Assembly (NCBI GenBank): GCA_948144175.1
Contig: CANXME010002100.1
Span: 417,604-481,603, forward strand
Direction: 5' to 3'
DNA length: 64,000 nucleotides
DNA from: Closterium sp. NIES-65
Taxonomy: Eukaryota > Streptophyta > Zygnematophyceae > Desmidiales > Closteriaceae
Below, piece by piece: positions 9,301 through 18,447 of this stretch (within the stretch, counting starts at the first letter, position 1; every line of letters begins with the position of its first letter). Both the position numbers and the translations under genes were made by a program. The notes below the pieces were generated by a model. That model was not told the origin of the DNA. It worked only from the letters and a program-made list of their open reading frames with translations, and searched no databases.

Positions 9301-12262
9301 TTCCCTCCCCCCTCCCCCGGACTTCCTTGTGCCGGTTCCCCCCCCGGTAGACCCCCTCCCCCCTCAGGTTCCTGCCCCCTCAGGTGTATCCCAGGTAGAC
9401 GCCGTTGACCCGGTCGAGGTTACTGGTGACTCTGGTGCTGCTGCGGGTGCTGAGCCTGGGGGTGCTGACTCTGGGAGTGCTGTGCGCGGGGGTGCTGAGC
9501 CTGGGGGTGCTACTGCTGGGGGTGCTGGGCCTGAGGGTGCTACTGCGGAGGGTGCGGAGCCTGGGGGTGCTGAGCCGGGGGGTGCTGTGCCTGGAGGTGC
9601 TGGGTCTGGGGGTGCAGGGTCGGGAGCTGCTGAGCCTGGGGGTGCTGAGCTGGGAGCTGCTGAGCCTGGGGGTGCTGCGTCTGGAGCTGCTGAGCCTGGG
9701 GTTTCTCCTGCTGCTGCATCTCGCCGGGAGCCCCTCTCTCCACAGGAGCTGCGCGAGTGGTTCGCTCGCCGCTGGAGGCGTGCTGCTGAGTCTGGAGGTG
9801 CTGCTGGAGCTGGAGCTGGAGCTTCTTCGACCGTAGAGGGTGCGGGTGCAGCCGGTCCCGGAGCTGCTGGCCCTGCAGGTCCTCCTGGAGCTGGAGCTGC
9901 TGAGGGCGTTCGTGCTGAGCCTGCTGCTGTTGGTCCTGCCGCTGGAGGTGTGGGTGGCGCTGGTGCTGTCGCTGAGGGTGCTGGTGCTGTCCCTGCTGAG
10001 TCTGGAGCTGCCGCGCGGCCTCGGCCGTACTTCGTTCCGCTCCTTCAGCAGGTTCTTGGTCTTTCTCCTCCAGTAGAGGGTCCACCGCCTGTCCAGTCGC
10101 AGCCCCTACTGGAGCCTTCCTCTCCACTGCCTGCTCCCTCTCCTTACACTAGTCCTACTGGAGGTCTTGCTGAGCGTCGTGAGCCTGCGTCTCGTCCCGC
10201 GTCACCTGTTCGTGCTGCTCGCGCTAGTGGTCGCAGTTCGCGTCAGCGTCCTCCTCCTGTCCCTGGCACGCACCGGATGTCTTTACGTCCGTCCACTGCT
10301 CCTCTGCGTGCCCCTTTGCCTTCTCCTCCTGAGTCCTCTCTTCCTGCGCTTGCGGACCCTGAGTCGGACTCTCTTCGTGCTGCCAGTCCCACTGTCACGC
10401 GTCTCCTTGCTACTGTCGTCACTGACCCCTCTTTTGAGTCCACTGCTGCGTCTGCTCTAGTCGCTGAGCTCGTCGACTTTGCTGCTCGCTGTCGTCTCGA
10501 CTACGCTGCTAGTCTTGTTGCTGAGTCTGCGTCTGTCTGTCCTCCGTCCGTCGGGGGTGAGTGTGCTCTTGGCACGGACGTCCTAGAGGACAGGCAGGAG
10601 GAGTTACAGTGTCTAGCGGCTGCTTCACCTCATCTCGCGTCTGTACTGCTTGCCCCTGAGGGAGACCCGGATGCACTAGACATCCCGACTCCGCGTTCTT
10701 ACGCGGAGGCCGTAGAGGGTCCCTACTCCTCTCAGTGGCAGGCAGCTATGGATGCAGAGATGGCTTCCTGGAAGTCCACAGGCACCTACGTTGACGCGGT
10801 TCCCCCTCCTGGGGCGAACATCGTCAGTGGCATGTGGATCTTCCGGGTGAAGCGGCCGCCGGGCTCTCCACCTGTCTTCAAGGCACGGTACGTTGCTCGT
10901 GGCTTCAGTCAGCGGCAGGGAGTTGACTACTTTCAGACCTTCTCTCCCACCCCGAAGATGACTACTCTTCGGGTGCTGCTGCACATAGCCGCTCAGCGTG
11001 ACTACGAGCTTCACTCTCTCGACTTCAGCACTGCGTTCTTGCAGGGTAGCCTGCACGAGGAGATCTGGCTTCGCCGTCCACCTGGCTTCACTGGGACTTT
11101 CCCTCCTGGCACCCAGTGGAGCCTCCGACGGCCAGTCTACGGTCTCCGCCAGGCACCGCGTGAGTGGCACGACACACTGAGGACTACGCTTGCGGCTCTT
11201 GGGTTTGCTCCTTCTACTGCTGACCCGTCGCTGTTTCTTCGCACCGACACTTCCCTGCCGCCGTTCTACATCCTCGTGTACGTCGACGACCTGGTCTTTG
11301 CCACAGCGGACACTGCTGGACTCGCCTACGTGAAGTCCGAGCTGTTGAAGAGACACACGTGCACAGACCTGGGTGAACTGCGCAGCTACCTTGGCTTGCA
11401 GATCACTCGGGACAGAGCACGCCGCACCATTACCTTGACTCAGTCACACATGGTGCAGCAGGTCCTTCAGCGCTTCGGCTTCACGTACTCCTCGCCTCAG
11501 GCCACTCCTCTGCCTACTCGCCACTCACTCTCAGCTCTGCCTTCGGATGAGTCCGTAGAGTCGAGTGGTCCGTATGCGGAGCTTGTTGGCTGCCTCATGT
11601 ACCTGATGACCTGCACACGACCTGACCTTGCATACCCTCTGAGCATTCTTGCACGCTATGTTGCTCCTGGGAGACACAGACCGGAGCACATGGCTGCAGC
11701 GAAGAGGGTATTGCGCTACCTGTGCAGTACGTCAGGCATGGGGCTTGTGCTTGGAGGGCGGAGTCCAGTGGTCCTTACCGGCCACGCGGACGCTTCTTGG
11801 GCTGACGACCAGGCTACGCAGCGGTCGTCACAGGGTTACACCTTCAGCCTTGGTTCCGGCTCTGTCTCGTGGCGGTCTACTCGCTCGTCTTCGGTTCTCG
11901 GCTCCAGTTGTGAGGCTGAGATCTACGCCGGGGCCATGGCTGCACAGGAGCTTCGCTGGCTCACCTACCTGCTGACTGACCTTGGAGAGCCGCCTCGTTC
12001 TCCTCCAGTGCTGTACGTAGACAACAAGGCTATGCTGGCCTTGTGTCGAGAGCAGCGCTTGGAGCACAGAACGAAGCACATTGCTCTCCGCTACTTCCTT
12101 GCTCGTGAGCTGCAGCAGCGTGGTCAGTTGCGACTTGCGTACGTGGCCTCTGAGGCCAACACTGCTGATGTGTTCACCAAGGCACTTGCGCCTTGTGACC
12201 ATCAGCGCTTCTGCACCCAGCTGGGTCTTGTGCCTGTCTTGCCTCACTTGCTCTCCTCTTGA
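6359..12262 (+). CDS. Gag-Pol polyprotein of copia-1
   Basis: This intact Ty1/copia polyprotein has 1967 aa from ATG 6359 (MATPSVLAFDAEG, good Kozak ACCATGG, start conserved in copia-2, -3 and -4). An upstream ATG at 6335 would add 8 residues. Order: gag (1-390) with a poly-Gly tract at about 267-342; a Zn-like motif C-x13-C-x3-H-x4-C at about 390-415 in place of the usual knuckle; protease LDSGAS (about 518); integrase with WHHRLGHP and CVPC, catalytic HMDVWGP, HSDRGGEF and QNGIAER (about 677-960); a [12 protein letters not shown] repeat linker (about 1024-1117); reverse transcriptase with YVDD (about 1640); RNase H with HADASWADD, SSCEAEIY and YVDNKAML (about 1807-1957). All catalytic residues are visible, so it is probably competent. 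It supplies particle, protease, integrase and RT functions, possibly also for the non-autonomous elements nearby. Confidence 0.96.
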   Translation: MATPSVLAFDAEGRAIDFEVWLDDLQLFLQCDRADDLSLFDLTSGASPAPAADADPAVRSKWATRDAAARLAVRRHLPTSERAHFSQYKSAQTLYDAVVARYSSPATAALSRLMLPYLFPDLSAFPTVADLITHLRTSDTRYRAALPAEFCAKNPPPMYIALYYVVARLPDSLRVVRDHFLAVCPTTLTVDLLEKALLAAEKSIVAVGASRGDPRTPIFEGCSPSPLLPSVASAAAADLLGLESVGAASAPSGRRRSSRGKGGKGAGGAGGGGGGGGGGGGGSGGGGGTSGGGGGGGGSSGGDGGGGASGGGGGSGGGGGGGGGGGGGGSGGGGGGGGGGAGRGGTQQRSGGGGGQRSHRQQQQRSRDIPSPQQLREWYAGRQRGGGTGPCTYVLRSGDRAGEQCGGAHATQRCFGRLTDAWRQQFPGASEIPRWDELLRAGVAIFDLDFDAILTAMYVVDYSEENEGYRCFQPDPGIGTAALGACEAAALGASASALSGTGETALSGTESSSSSLTFTLDSGASRSFFRDRTTLSPLARPVAVSLADPSGGPVLSHFSTVLPCPAAPSGTLSGLYLPSFSTNLVSGADLQDGGVHQFTPARQRVTHCTEARTGRHLATFSRRPGSSLYTLTVESPPVPASGQVAASGQVLAAASRSGPESAPCSCRLLSHETLLWHHRLGHPSLPRLRSMASRVLVSGLPQSLPPLPSGPGPSCVPCVEGRLRATPHSSHFPPTEAPLQTLHMDVWGPAPVRGQGYERYFLLVVDDYSRYTTVLPLRSKGAVTEVLIDWIREARLQLRKSFGSDFPVLRLHSDRGGEFSSRLLRDYCRARGIRQTFTLPDSPQQNGIAERRIGMVMDVARTSMMHAAAPHFLWPFAVRYAAHQLNLHPRVSRPAMSPALLWTGKVGDASVFRVWGSRAFVRDLSADKLSPRAAPCVFLGFPTDAPGWQFYHPSSRRVLSSQDVTFDESVPFYRLFPYRTPSLPPPPDFLVPVPPPVDPLPPQVPAPSGVSQVDAVDPVEVTGDSGAAAGAEPGGADSGSAVRGGAEPGGATAGGAGPEGATAEGAEPGGAEPGGAVPGGAGSGGAGSGAAEPGGAELGAAEPGGAASGAAEPGVSPAAASRREPLSPQELREWFARRWRRAAESGGAAGAGAGASSTVEGAGAAGPGAAGPAGPPGAGAAEGVRAEPAAVGPAAGGVGGAGAVAEGAGAVPAESGAAARPRPYFVPLLQQVLGLSPPVEGPPPVQSQPLLEPSSPLPAPSPYTSPTGGLAERREPASRPASPVRAARASGRSSRQRPPPVPGTHRMSLRPSTAPLRAPLPSPPESSLPALADPESDSLRAASPTVTRLLATVVTDPSFESTAASALVAELVDFAARCRLDYAASLVAESASVCPPSVGGECALGTDVLEDRQEELQCLAAASPHLASVLLAPEGDPDALDIPTPRSYAEAVEGPYSSQWQAAMDAEMASWKSTGTYVDAVPPPGANIVSGMWIFRVKRPPGSPPVFKARYVARGFSQRQGVDYFQTFSPTPKMTTLRVLLHIAAQRDYELHSLDFSTAFLQGSLHEEIWLRRPPGFTGTFPPGTQWSLRRPVYGLRQAPREWHDTLRTTLAALGFAPSTADPSLFLRTDTSLPPFYILVYVDDLVFATADTAGLAYVKSELLKRHTCTDLGELRSYLGLQITRDRARRTITLTQSHMVQQVLQRFGFTYSSPQATPLPTRHSLSALPSDESVESSGPYAELVGCLMYLMTCTRPDLAYPLSILARYVAPGRHRPEHMAAAKRVLRYLCSTSGMGLVLGGRSPVVLTGHADASWADDQATQRSSQGYTFSLGSGSVSWRSTRSSSVLGSSCEAEIYAGAMAAQELRWLTYLLTDLGEPPRSPPVLYVDNKAMLALCREQRLEHRTKHIALRYFLARELQQRGQLRLAYVASEANTADVFTKALAPCDHQRFCTQLGLVPVLPHLLSS

Positions 12263-12469
12263 CTTCACTTGTACTGTGACATATATGTATACCTGCTCTT
12301 GCTTGTCTAGCTTTATATATATGTCTGTACTCTTGCTTGTGAACTGGCCTTTGGCCTTGCTCTTGTGCTCGGACTGTGTGGTGACTTTGTGATCCACCCT
12401 GAGCTTTGCTTTGTCTTGCTTGACTGGTCTTGTGACCCCTTGTTCTCCCCCACTTTGCCTATGGGGGTG

Positions 12470-12607
12470 TGTCAGAACATATCTATAGCTTATACTGCTG
12501 TGTAGGCTGTAGTGGGGTATCCCATAGGGGGTACAACCCAGTTAGGGTTTCATATTTGTACTGCTTTCATTCATAGTTCATTTCATTCCTGTTTTCCTAT
12601 TATCACA
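12470..12607 (+). repeat. copia-1 3' LTR
   Basis: This 138-bp LTR is identical to 5356-5493. It is preceded by a purine tract at 12461-12469 and followed by the agcac target duplication. Confidence 0.97.
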
Positions 12608-12852
12608 AGCACTACTACCAGGTGGGGTTGCGCACAGGGAGCACTACTACCAGGTGGGGTTGCGCACAGGGAGCACTACTTCCAGGTGGGGTTGCGCACA
12701 GGGAGCACTACTAACAGGTGGGGTTGCGCACAGGGAGCACTACTACCAGGTGGGGTTGCGCACAGGGAGCACTACTTCCAGGTGGGGTTGCGCACAGGGA
12801 GCACTACTACCAGGTGGGGTTGCGCACAGGGAGCATTACTACCAGGTGGGGC
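12608..12852 (+). repeat. 32-bp tandem array, right part, about 7.6 copies
   Basis: This is the continuation of the array at 4948-5355 after the copia-1 insertion, in the same unit phase apart from the agcac duplication. It decays after about 12850 into related CAGGGAGCA-containing sequence up to about 12960. Confidence 0.95.
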
Positions 12853-13886
12853 GCAGGGGAGCAGGAGGGCGTGGGGGGGCAGCACCAAGTGAGGCGCACA
12901 CAGGGAGCACCAGCATATGGGGCGCACACAGGGAGCAGCACCAGGCAAGGCGCACATAAAAATCACCAGCAGGTGGGAGCATCACATTCGGAAACTTGTC
13001 GAGTGCATTGGTGTTGAGTCAGAACGTGCAGGGGCATGCAGACGAGGTGAGATGCTATATAGGGAAACGAAGGGAGCCAGCAATGCTAACTGCCGTAAAG
13101 GTCGGTGGCACGAGCAGCGTTATGAGGCGAACCGTGACACTGAGGTGAGGTGTCACGATGCATTCTTGGCGGCAAGGATGTCAGTGGTGGTTGGAACACC
13201 GACGTTGTCTGAGACGTCTCAAAAGTTATGAGGTGAACCATGACGCTGAGGTGAACCATGACGCTGAGGTGACCCATGACGCTGAGGTGACCCATGACGC
13301 TGAGGTGAACCATTACGCTGAGGTGTCACAATGCAGTCTTGACCGCAAGGATGCCAGCGGTGGTTGGGAACACCGACGTTGGATGTGGTATGATGAACAT
13401 GCACGGTGGTCGGCGTGGGATGTCACCATGCAGTGAAATTCATTGAGGGAAGCAGCTTGAGTCAAGCGGCTTCACTGTTGTGGCGATGCAGAGGAGTGTG
13501 GTTGGAAATCCAAGGATGGTGGGGTAACCGGCAGTATGTGTTGGTTGGGGGTAGCCCTGACAAAATACATCCTACAATCTTACCTTGGCTTGCTACAGTG
13601 TGGCAGTAGGGGCCACGTGAGTGCAGGTTGATTGTAACAAGCGGGAGGAGGGATACAGCAGCAAGACGGTTGTCTTCATGTTTGCCAATAATGGTTTGCG
13701 ACGTGGCACACACAGCAAGATGGGCAGAATTTAGCTATGCTGCGCACAGACTAATCAATTTGGGACACAAGATCTGCTTCGGATGCCTTGTTGCATTCCT
13801 GCTTGCACGCATGCACCAAGAATCGTTACATATGTTAGATGTGGGGATTCATGTGTCCGTGTAACCGCATGTCCCTGTGAATCCAG
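12853..13886. other. Non-coding stretch with an 18-bp tandem repeat
   Basis: No gene is recognised. An 18-bp unit (GTGAACCATGACGCTGAG with variants) is repeated about six times at 13228-13330. No reverse transcriptase or integrase that would complete the methyltransferase retroelement is present. The remainder is unremarkable. Confidence 0.6.
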
Positions 13887-15103
13887 GCCAAGATCGCTGA
13901 CTTCGGGTTGCTCAAGAAGCTCGCTGAGTCAGATGGGGGCGGCGACACAACGCGGGTGGCGGGAACACCAGGCTACGTGGATCCGGACTACAACCGAACG
14001 CACGTGGTGACTAAGAAGAGCGACGTGTACAGGTCTGTTGCTCCCACAGAGAATAGCATATTATAGATACATTCACACACGCACGTTGCAGCTGTGGCAC
14101 ACACTGGCTTAGCCATGCGCTATTTATGTTCAGCGGATGCTATTGAAGCATCCACATGCAAAGTGCCATCTGTGAAACTGCCTGCACATGGGGAATCCAA
14201 TTCTGCTCCCCCTTTCTTTTACATTGTGGGCTGCTTTGGAGTTGTACTGCTATAGCTGCTGACAGGGCATGGGCCGCAGGTGGAGGGCACCAACCGGCAC
14301 ATCTGCCGTGGGTGAGAGCGTGAGGCCTGTGAGCATGAGGCCAGCGTGCATGAGGCCAGCGTGCATGATAGAAGTACAAGTGAATGGCAGCAATATCAAG
14401 CAGTATCAGCACGTGTGCGTGATAGCAACATTTATTGGTTGCAGCTTGGGTGCATCGCAGCAGCATGAAGTGATAACAGTGTGCGTGCATGCGCGTCACT
14501 AACATCATGTGATAGCACGGTGTGAGCATGAGAGCATTATTAGGTTATAGCAGCAAATGTTGCATAAGTGATAGCACAATGCGTGCATGGTACCAAGTTA
14601 GCAACATTCAAGGGTAGCAGCATGTGTCCATGGAAGCAATATTCAGTGATAGCCATGTCTGTGCATGATAGGAACTTTCATTGGAAAATGTGTGTGCATG
14701 GTAGTACTATCAATCGATTGACGTGTCTGTGCATGATAGAAACATGCACTGATAGCAGCGTCCGCCCATGTTTGTTTGTGTTTCCCCCCTTCCCACAACA
14801 TCCACACCACTCCCCACCGCACGGCAGGCGACCAGCAAGGTGCAGGCGTATGAGTTTGCGTCACTCAAGGACCCCAAGCTGGAGGCACCGGAGGAGGCGG
14901 TGGTGGAGCTGGCAGACATCGCTCTCGACTACGTCAAAGTGCCCGGCTCCCGCCGCCCCGACATGAAAGACCTCGCACGCCGCCTGCAGGGCATCCTCAC
15001 CAAGTACTGTGCGGACGGTTCTTCCAGTAGCAGCGCCAAACCTGCGATTCACGTGGAGGAGAGACCCGGCTTTGGAGGCGGCACAGCGTGGATACGCTTG
15101 TGA
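13887..15103 (+). pseudogene. Plant receptor-like protein kinase, C-terminal kinase-domain pseudogene
   Basis: Three exon-like blocks encode the second half of a Ser/Thr kinase domain. Block 1 (13887-14032, after AG, before GT) has KIADFGLL and GTPGYVDPDYNRTHVVTKKS, the DFG-to-APE activation segment of plant RLK type. Block 2 (about 14234-14311) reads FGVVLL, then TAG (14253-14255) where Glu is expected, then LLTG and VEGTNRHICR. The dinucleotide before it is TG instead of AG, and one base is missing before its donor. Block 3 (14828-15103) has LKDPKLEAPEEAV, LADIALDYVK and RRPDMKDLARRLQ, ending in TGA. The nonsense codon, the lost acceptor and the frameshift mark a pseudogene. Upstream lobes (P-loop, HRD) are not seen, so it may be truncated. 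Confidence 0.75.
14312..14827. repeat. Degenerate dispersed repeats in the kinase-pseudogene intron
   Basis: Imperfect units containing GTGCATGATAGCAAC or similar recur about every 60-70 bp with heavy divergence. I see no coding content. Confidence 0.5.
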
Positions 15104-15597
15104 GAAGTGAGCTGTCAGAGGAGGGACCCAGTGAGTGGGCTACATCCAGGATTCTTAGCTCGTCTCTGTCAAGCAAGTGGTGGTCATTCCAGTAGGGACT
15201 ATGAAGGGGCCTATTTCTCGTCTTACACCACTTATTACCATATAGTTCCGGCTAGAAGACCCGGGGGACTCTCTAGAGTTGCTTGAAAAAAAAGCTAGGG
15301 TGGACATCTTGGCGGTTGCAAATTTTGAAGACCTGGGGTACACTTATTTATCATCTATCAATCTGTTATTTAGGGTGTACAGCTCAATTTGGGGCGGGGG
15401 GGGTCTTATATTCGTACCGAATTCACGCAAATTTCACACGAGCAGCACGTCAGATCTGTGTCAGAAAACGAGTCTGACACAAGTGAAGTGTCAGAATTCG
15501 AGTCTGACACAAAAAAAGTGTCAGAATTCCAATTTATGACAGTAAAAACGTATGCACAATAGCATTAATAACTACTGTATACAGAAAAGAGGGGGGG

Positions 15598-15920
15598 TGT
15601 TAGGCCCGATGGCCTAAGTCCGCTAAAGAATTTGCGGGGTCGACTAAGTCGAGGATGAAACGCGGCGGAAGACTTTGGCGAAAGAACTTTTAGCGAAATA
15701 GGCGAAGAAGTTACTGAGTAATTGAAGAAGAGTTGAATGAGAATTGGTTGATATTGGTGGATACAAACAAGGATGATATAGCATGCATGGTCGAATGTCG
15801 GAAAGTACTTCGTGGGACTAGAAAGTAGAAGCAAGAAAAGTAGAGTGCCACGTGGCACTAGAAAATCTAGGAAGATAAGGATAAGGGTGAGTTGGAAAGT
15901 ACTGTTCGGAATGAACAGTA
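15598..15920 (-). repeat. Gypsy 3' LTR, distal part
   Basis: This matches 31018-31338 with scattered substitutions and one 3-bp indel. In plus orientation it runs from TGTTAGGCCCG to GAACAGTA. The rest of this LTR is at 18947-18963, beyond the inserted TIR element. Confidence 0.92.
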
Positions 15921-15996
15921 CCGTCAGCCCCCGGATAGAAGTGCCCCTGGGGGTATAAAAAAACACTGTTTTTTAGGGGGTGCGCTTATATTTGAG

Positions 15997-16343
15997 GAAT
16001 TGAGAAAGCTTGCTTTCTGTTCTTGCAAAGGCAACGGGCTTCATTACAATTGCAGTAATACAACATTCTCGTCCAACTATTATGATATACAATATACGAC
16101 TAGGGTGGGTGGGTGGGGAGTGGAACTGCAAAGTTCCGAAATGAAGTCGTGGGTGGAGGCCGAATGGCCTCCAACCCTCGTTATATACTCGGCGAATTGT
16201 AATTCGCCGTTGCTTTGCTTCGTTACAGGTAGCTGCGCTTTCACAATACGCATTTTTAGAAAGTGTTACACACTTTCGAAAAAATTCATATTGAGAAAGC
16301 TTGCTTTCTGTTCTTGCAAAGGCAACGGGCTTCATTACAATTG
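15997..16343. repeat. Direct repeat pair with AGAAAGCTTGCTTTCT hairpin
   Basis: About 54 bp starting ATTGAGAAAGCTTGCTTTCT occurs at about 15997-16052 and again at about 16290-16343. The 16-base core is a perfect inverted repeat with almost no loop. Confidence 0.8.
16120..16285. repeat. Hairpin-string cassette, copy A
   Basis: Within 165 bp lie at least four perfect or near-perfect hairpins: GGAACT-gcaa-AGTTCC (a GNRA-type tetraloop if RNA), GGAGGCC-gaat-GGCCTCC, CGGCGAATT-gt-AATTCGCCG, and AAAGTGT-tac-ACACTTT. The whole block is repeated at 18283-18447. No coding potential is evident. Confidence 0.85.
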
Positions 16344-17015
16344 GGTCTTCTGAGACATGTGCGGTTGGGGCGTTGTAGACGCGGTGGGTGTGGTTGCGGT
16401 TGATGGTCGTCACGAAGTGACAAGAGAGGCGGTGTTGGCGATCACGATTTCCAAGTCGATGACGTTTGGAATGCTGTGTGTGTGAAGGTTGCTCGATGGG
16501 TTGATGTGGATGTCTCTGTTTGTTGGTGCAAGAGGATACCGTAGTGGTACACAAATTTTGTCTTTAACTCCCAAAGGTCTATCCAAGTTCTTAACGAGTG
16601 GCGAGCTTGTGATTGCATGCAAGTCGTTTCACACGAATAGTTGTATTTCCTTGTTGGGTGCGATCAAACACAGTGGGATGTGTGCATGATGGCGAACACC
16701 GATCTCCTGCAGCATTGCTCTTATTTGGGGAAAACATTGAGTGCGGTGTATACCGGTAAGAGTGTGTGTGCACCACCGTAGTCAAGACAGATTCAGAATT
16801 CATATTGAGTTGCACTCTACCAACTGTTTGTAACAACATCACTTAAAAGCAGTTGCTTCCTTGGAAGTTGGTGGGGCTCCAAACCAGCCTTTTTTTTTTT
16901 TTTTTTAATAATTATTACCGTATACGATACATCAATAGCCAAGAATGATCCATCCATCCACTCAAATTTCAGCCCATCTTACGGTAAGGCCAGCATGGAG
17001 GCCTTCGGGTCCCTT
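16344..17015. other. TIR-element interior, no gene recognised
   Basis: AT-richer sequence without a convincing gene; open frames are short and unrelated to known domains. A run of T lies at about 16890-16906. Confidence 0.5.
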
Positions 17016-17457
17016 CCCCCACTGGGACGGCTTTAAAGCCACACGAGGACCCTCGGTCCCCTTCCTCCCCTGGGGGACGGCTCTCAAGCCACACGAGGAC
17101 CCTCGGTCCCCTTCCCCCTCTGGGGGACGGCTCTCAGGCCACACGAGGACCCTCGGTCCCCTTTCCCCCCTGGGGGACGGCTCTCAGGCCACACGGGGAC
17201 CCTCGGTCCCCTTCCCCCCCTGAAGGACGGCTCTCAGGCCACACGGGGACCCTCGGTCCCCTTCTCCCCCTGGGGGACGGCTCTCAGGCCACACGGGGAC
17301 CCTCGGTCCCCTTCCCTCCCTGGGGGACGGCTCTCAGGCCACACGGGGACCCTCGGTCCCCTTCCCCCCCTGGGGGACGGCTCTCAGGCCACACGGGGAC
17401 CCTCGGTCCCCTTCCTCCCATGGGGGACGGCTCTCAGGCCACACGGGGACCCTCGAT
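17016..17457. repeat. 50-bp tandem array, about 9 copies
   Basis: Units contain GGGGGACGGCTCTCAGGCCA followed by an ACCCTCGGTCCCCTTCC-type segment. The spacing of CTCTCAGGCC is exactly 50 bp (17131, 17181 and onward). Early units have AAGCC and ACGAGG, later ones AGGCC and ACGGGG. Confidence 0.93.
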
Positions 17458-17721
17458 TTCATCTTTCCGTTCAAGGGCCTCCTTAGGTGTGCGTGTAGTT
17501 GATCGTGTCGTCGGTGCGATTTCCCAGCGCGACGAGCAGGGTCCCACTTCTTATAAACTTATTTCCCCAATCGTGGCGTTGAGCTCGTGTTTCTGCCATG
17601 AAGGGATTCACGGGGCATAGAGATTAATCGAGAGAAAACGCAGGTGACATGTTGAAAAACAATAATAATTAAAAAAAAAGGAAATGAAATGCACTTGCAG
17701 CACTTATATGCAACTTATATG

Positions 17722-18062
17722 CACTGGCGCCAGTGGCGATTTCGTCCTTGGCGCGCGCCACTGGCGCCAGTGGCGATTTCGTCCTTGGCGCGCGCCACTG
17801 GCGCCAGTGGCGTTTTCGTCCTTGGCGCGCGCCACTGGCGCCAGTGGCGATTTCGTCCTTGGCGCGCGCCACTGGCGCCAGTGGCGATTTCGTCCTTGGC
17901 GCGCGCCACTGGCGCCAGTGGCGATTTCGTCCTTGGCGCGCGCCACTGGCGCCAGTGGCGATTTCGTCCTTGGCGCGCGCCAATGGCGCCAGTGGCGATT
18001 TCGTCCTTGGCGCGCGCCACTGGCGCCAGTGGCGATTTCGTTGCTGGCACGTGCCACTTGCG
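17722..18062. repeat. 37-bp tandem array built of palindromes, about 9 copies
   Basis: Each unit contains the perfect palindrome CCACTGGCGCCAGTGG, then ATTTCGTCC and a TTGGCGCGCGCC segment that is itself largely self-complementary. Reading frames are open on both strands because of composition; no protein is inferred. Confidence 0.93.
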
Positions 18063-18282
18063 CGAGTGGCAGAAGCAATTTCGTCCTTGGCGCGCCAGTT
18101 GCAGTTTCTCCGGCGCACTTCGATCTCAGTTAGGCGCACGCAAAGTACAGTCGCAGGCGTGATTATGTCGCCCTTCTAGGTGCACATGCAAGGGAGTCGG
18201 GCATGTGGCAGTTGGTTGATGTTTCCTAGTACTAAAGCACTACTAGTGGGAGGGGAACTTCAGTGGTGGTTGGACGAGAATG

Positions 18283-18447
18283 AGTGGAACTGCAAAGTTC
18301 CGAAATGAAGTCGTGGGTGGAGGCCGAATGGCCTCCAACCCTCGTTATATACTCGGCGAATTGTAATTCGCCGTTGCTTTGCTTCGTTACAGGTAGCTGC
18401 GCTTTCACAATACGCATTTTTAGAAAGTGTTACACACTTTCGAAAAA
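18283..18447. repeat. Hairpin-string cassette, copy B
   Basis: This is a nearly identical direct repeat of 16120-16285 with the same series of hairpins. A GGTTGGACGAGAATGA segment just upstream is the inverse of CATTCTCGTCCAAC at about 16063. Confidence 0.88.

Larger units (their letters stand above)
5356..12607 (+). mobile_element. copia-1: complete, intact Ty1/copia LTR retrotransposon
   Basis: Two identical 138-bp LTRs (5356-5493 and 12470-12607), starting TGTCAG and ending CA, flank a single intact polyprotein. The 5-bp target duplication agcac is at 5351-5355 and 12608-12612. A primer-binding site follows the 5' LTR at 5494 (TGGTATAGAGC, initiator-Met tRNA type with one base missing). 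A purine tract (ATGGGGGTG, 12461-12469) precedes the 3' LTR. LTR identity plus an intact frame indicates a recent insertion and a potentially active element. The target was the 32-bp tandem array of the methyltransferase retroelement. Confidence 0.97.
803..12852 (+). mobile_element. LTR-retroelement-like unit with gag, protease and DNA methyltransferase, split by copia-1
   Basis: One reading frame, with two in-frame stops, runs from 803 to the 32-bp array that starts near 4948. It encodes in order an RS/R-rich N-terminus, a gag core, three CCHC knuckles, a retropepsin and a DNA cytosine-5-methyltransferase-like domain. The array is interrupted at 5356-12607 by copia-1 with TSD agcac and resumes at 12608. 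No reverse transcriptase, RNase H or integrase of this element is visible on either side, and no LTR pair was found. It is therefore either non-autonomous or truncated, and its true ends are unknown. Cytosine methyltransferases inside retrotransposons have been reported from charophyte algae and dinoflagellates (recalled: de Mendoza and colleagues, 2018). This fits that class, but family membership cannot be settled here. Confidence 0.75.

Noticed and set aside
17669-18179. Overlapping ORFs of 110-157 aa on both strands in the 37-bp array
   Set aside because: Palindromic repeats give near-identical translations on both strands; there is no independent coding signal.
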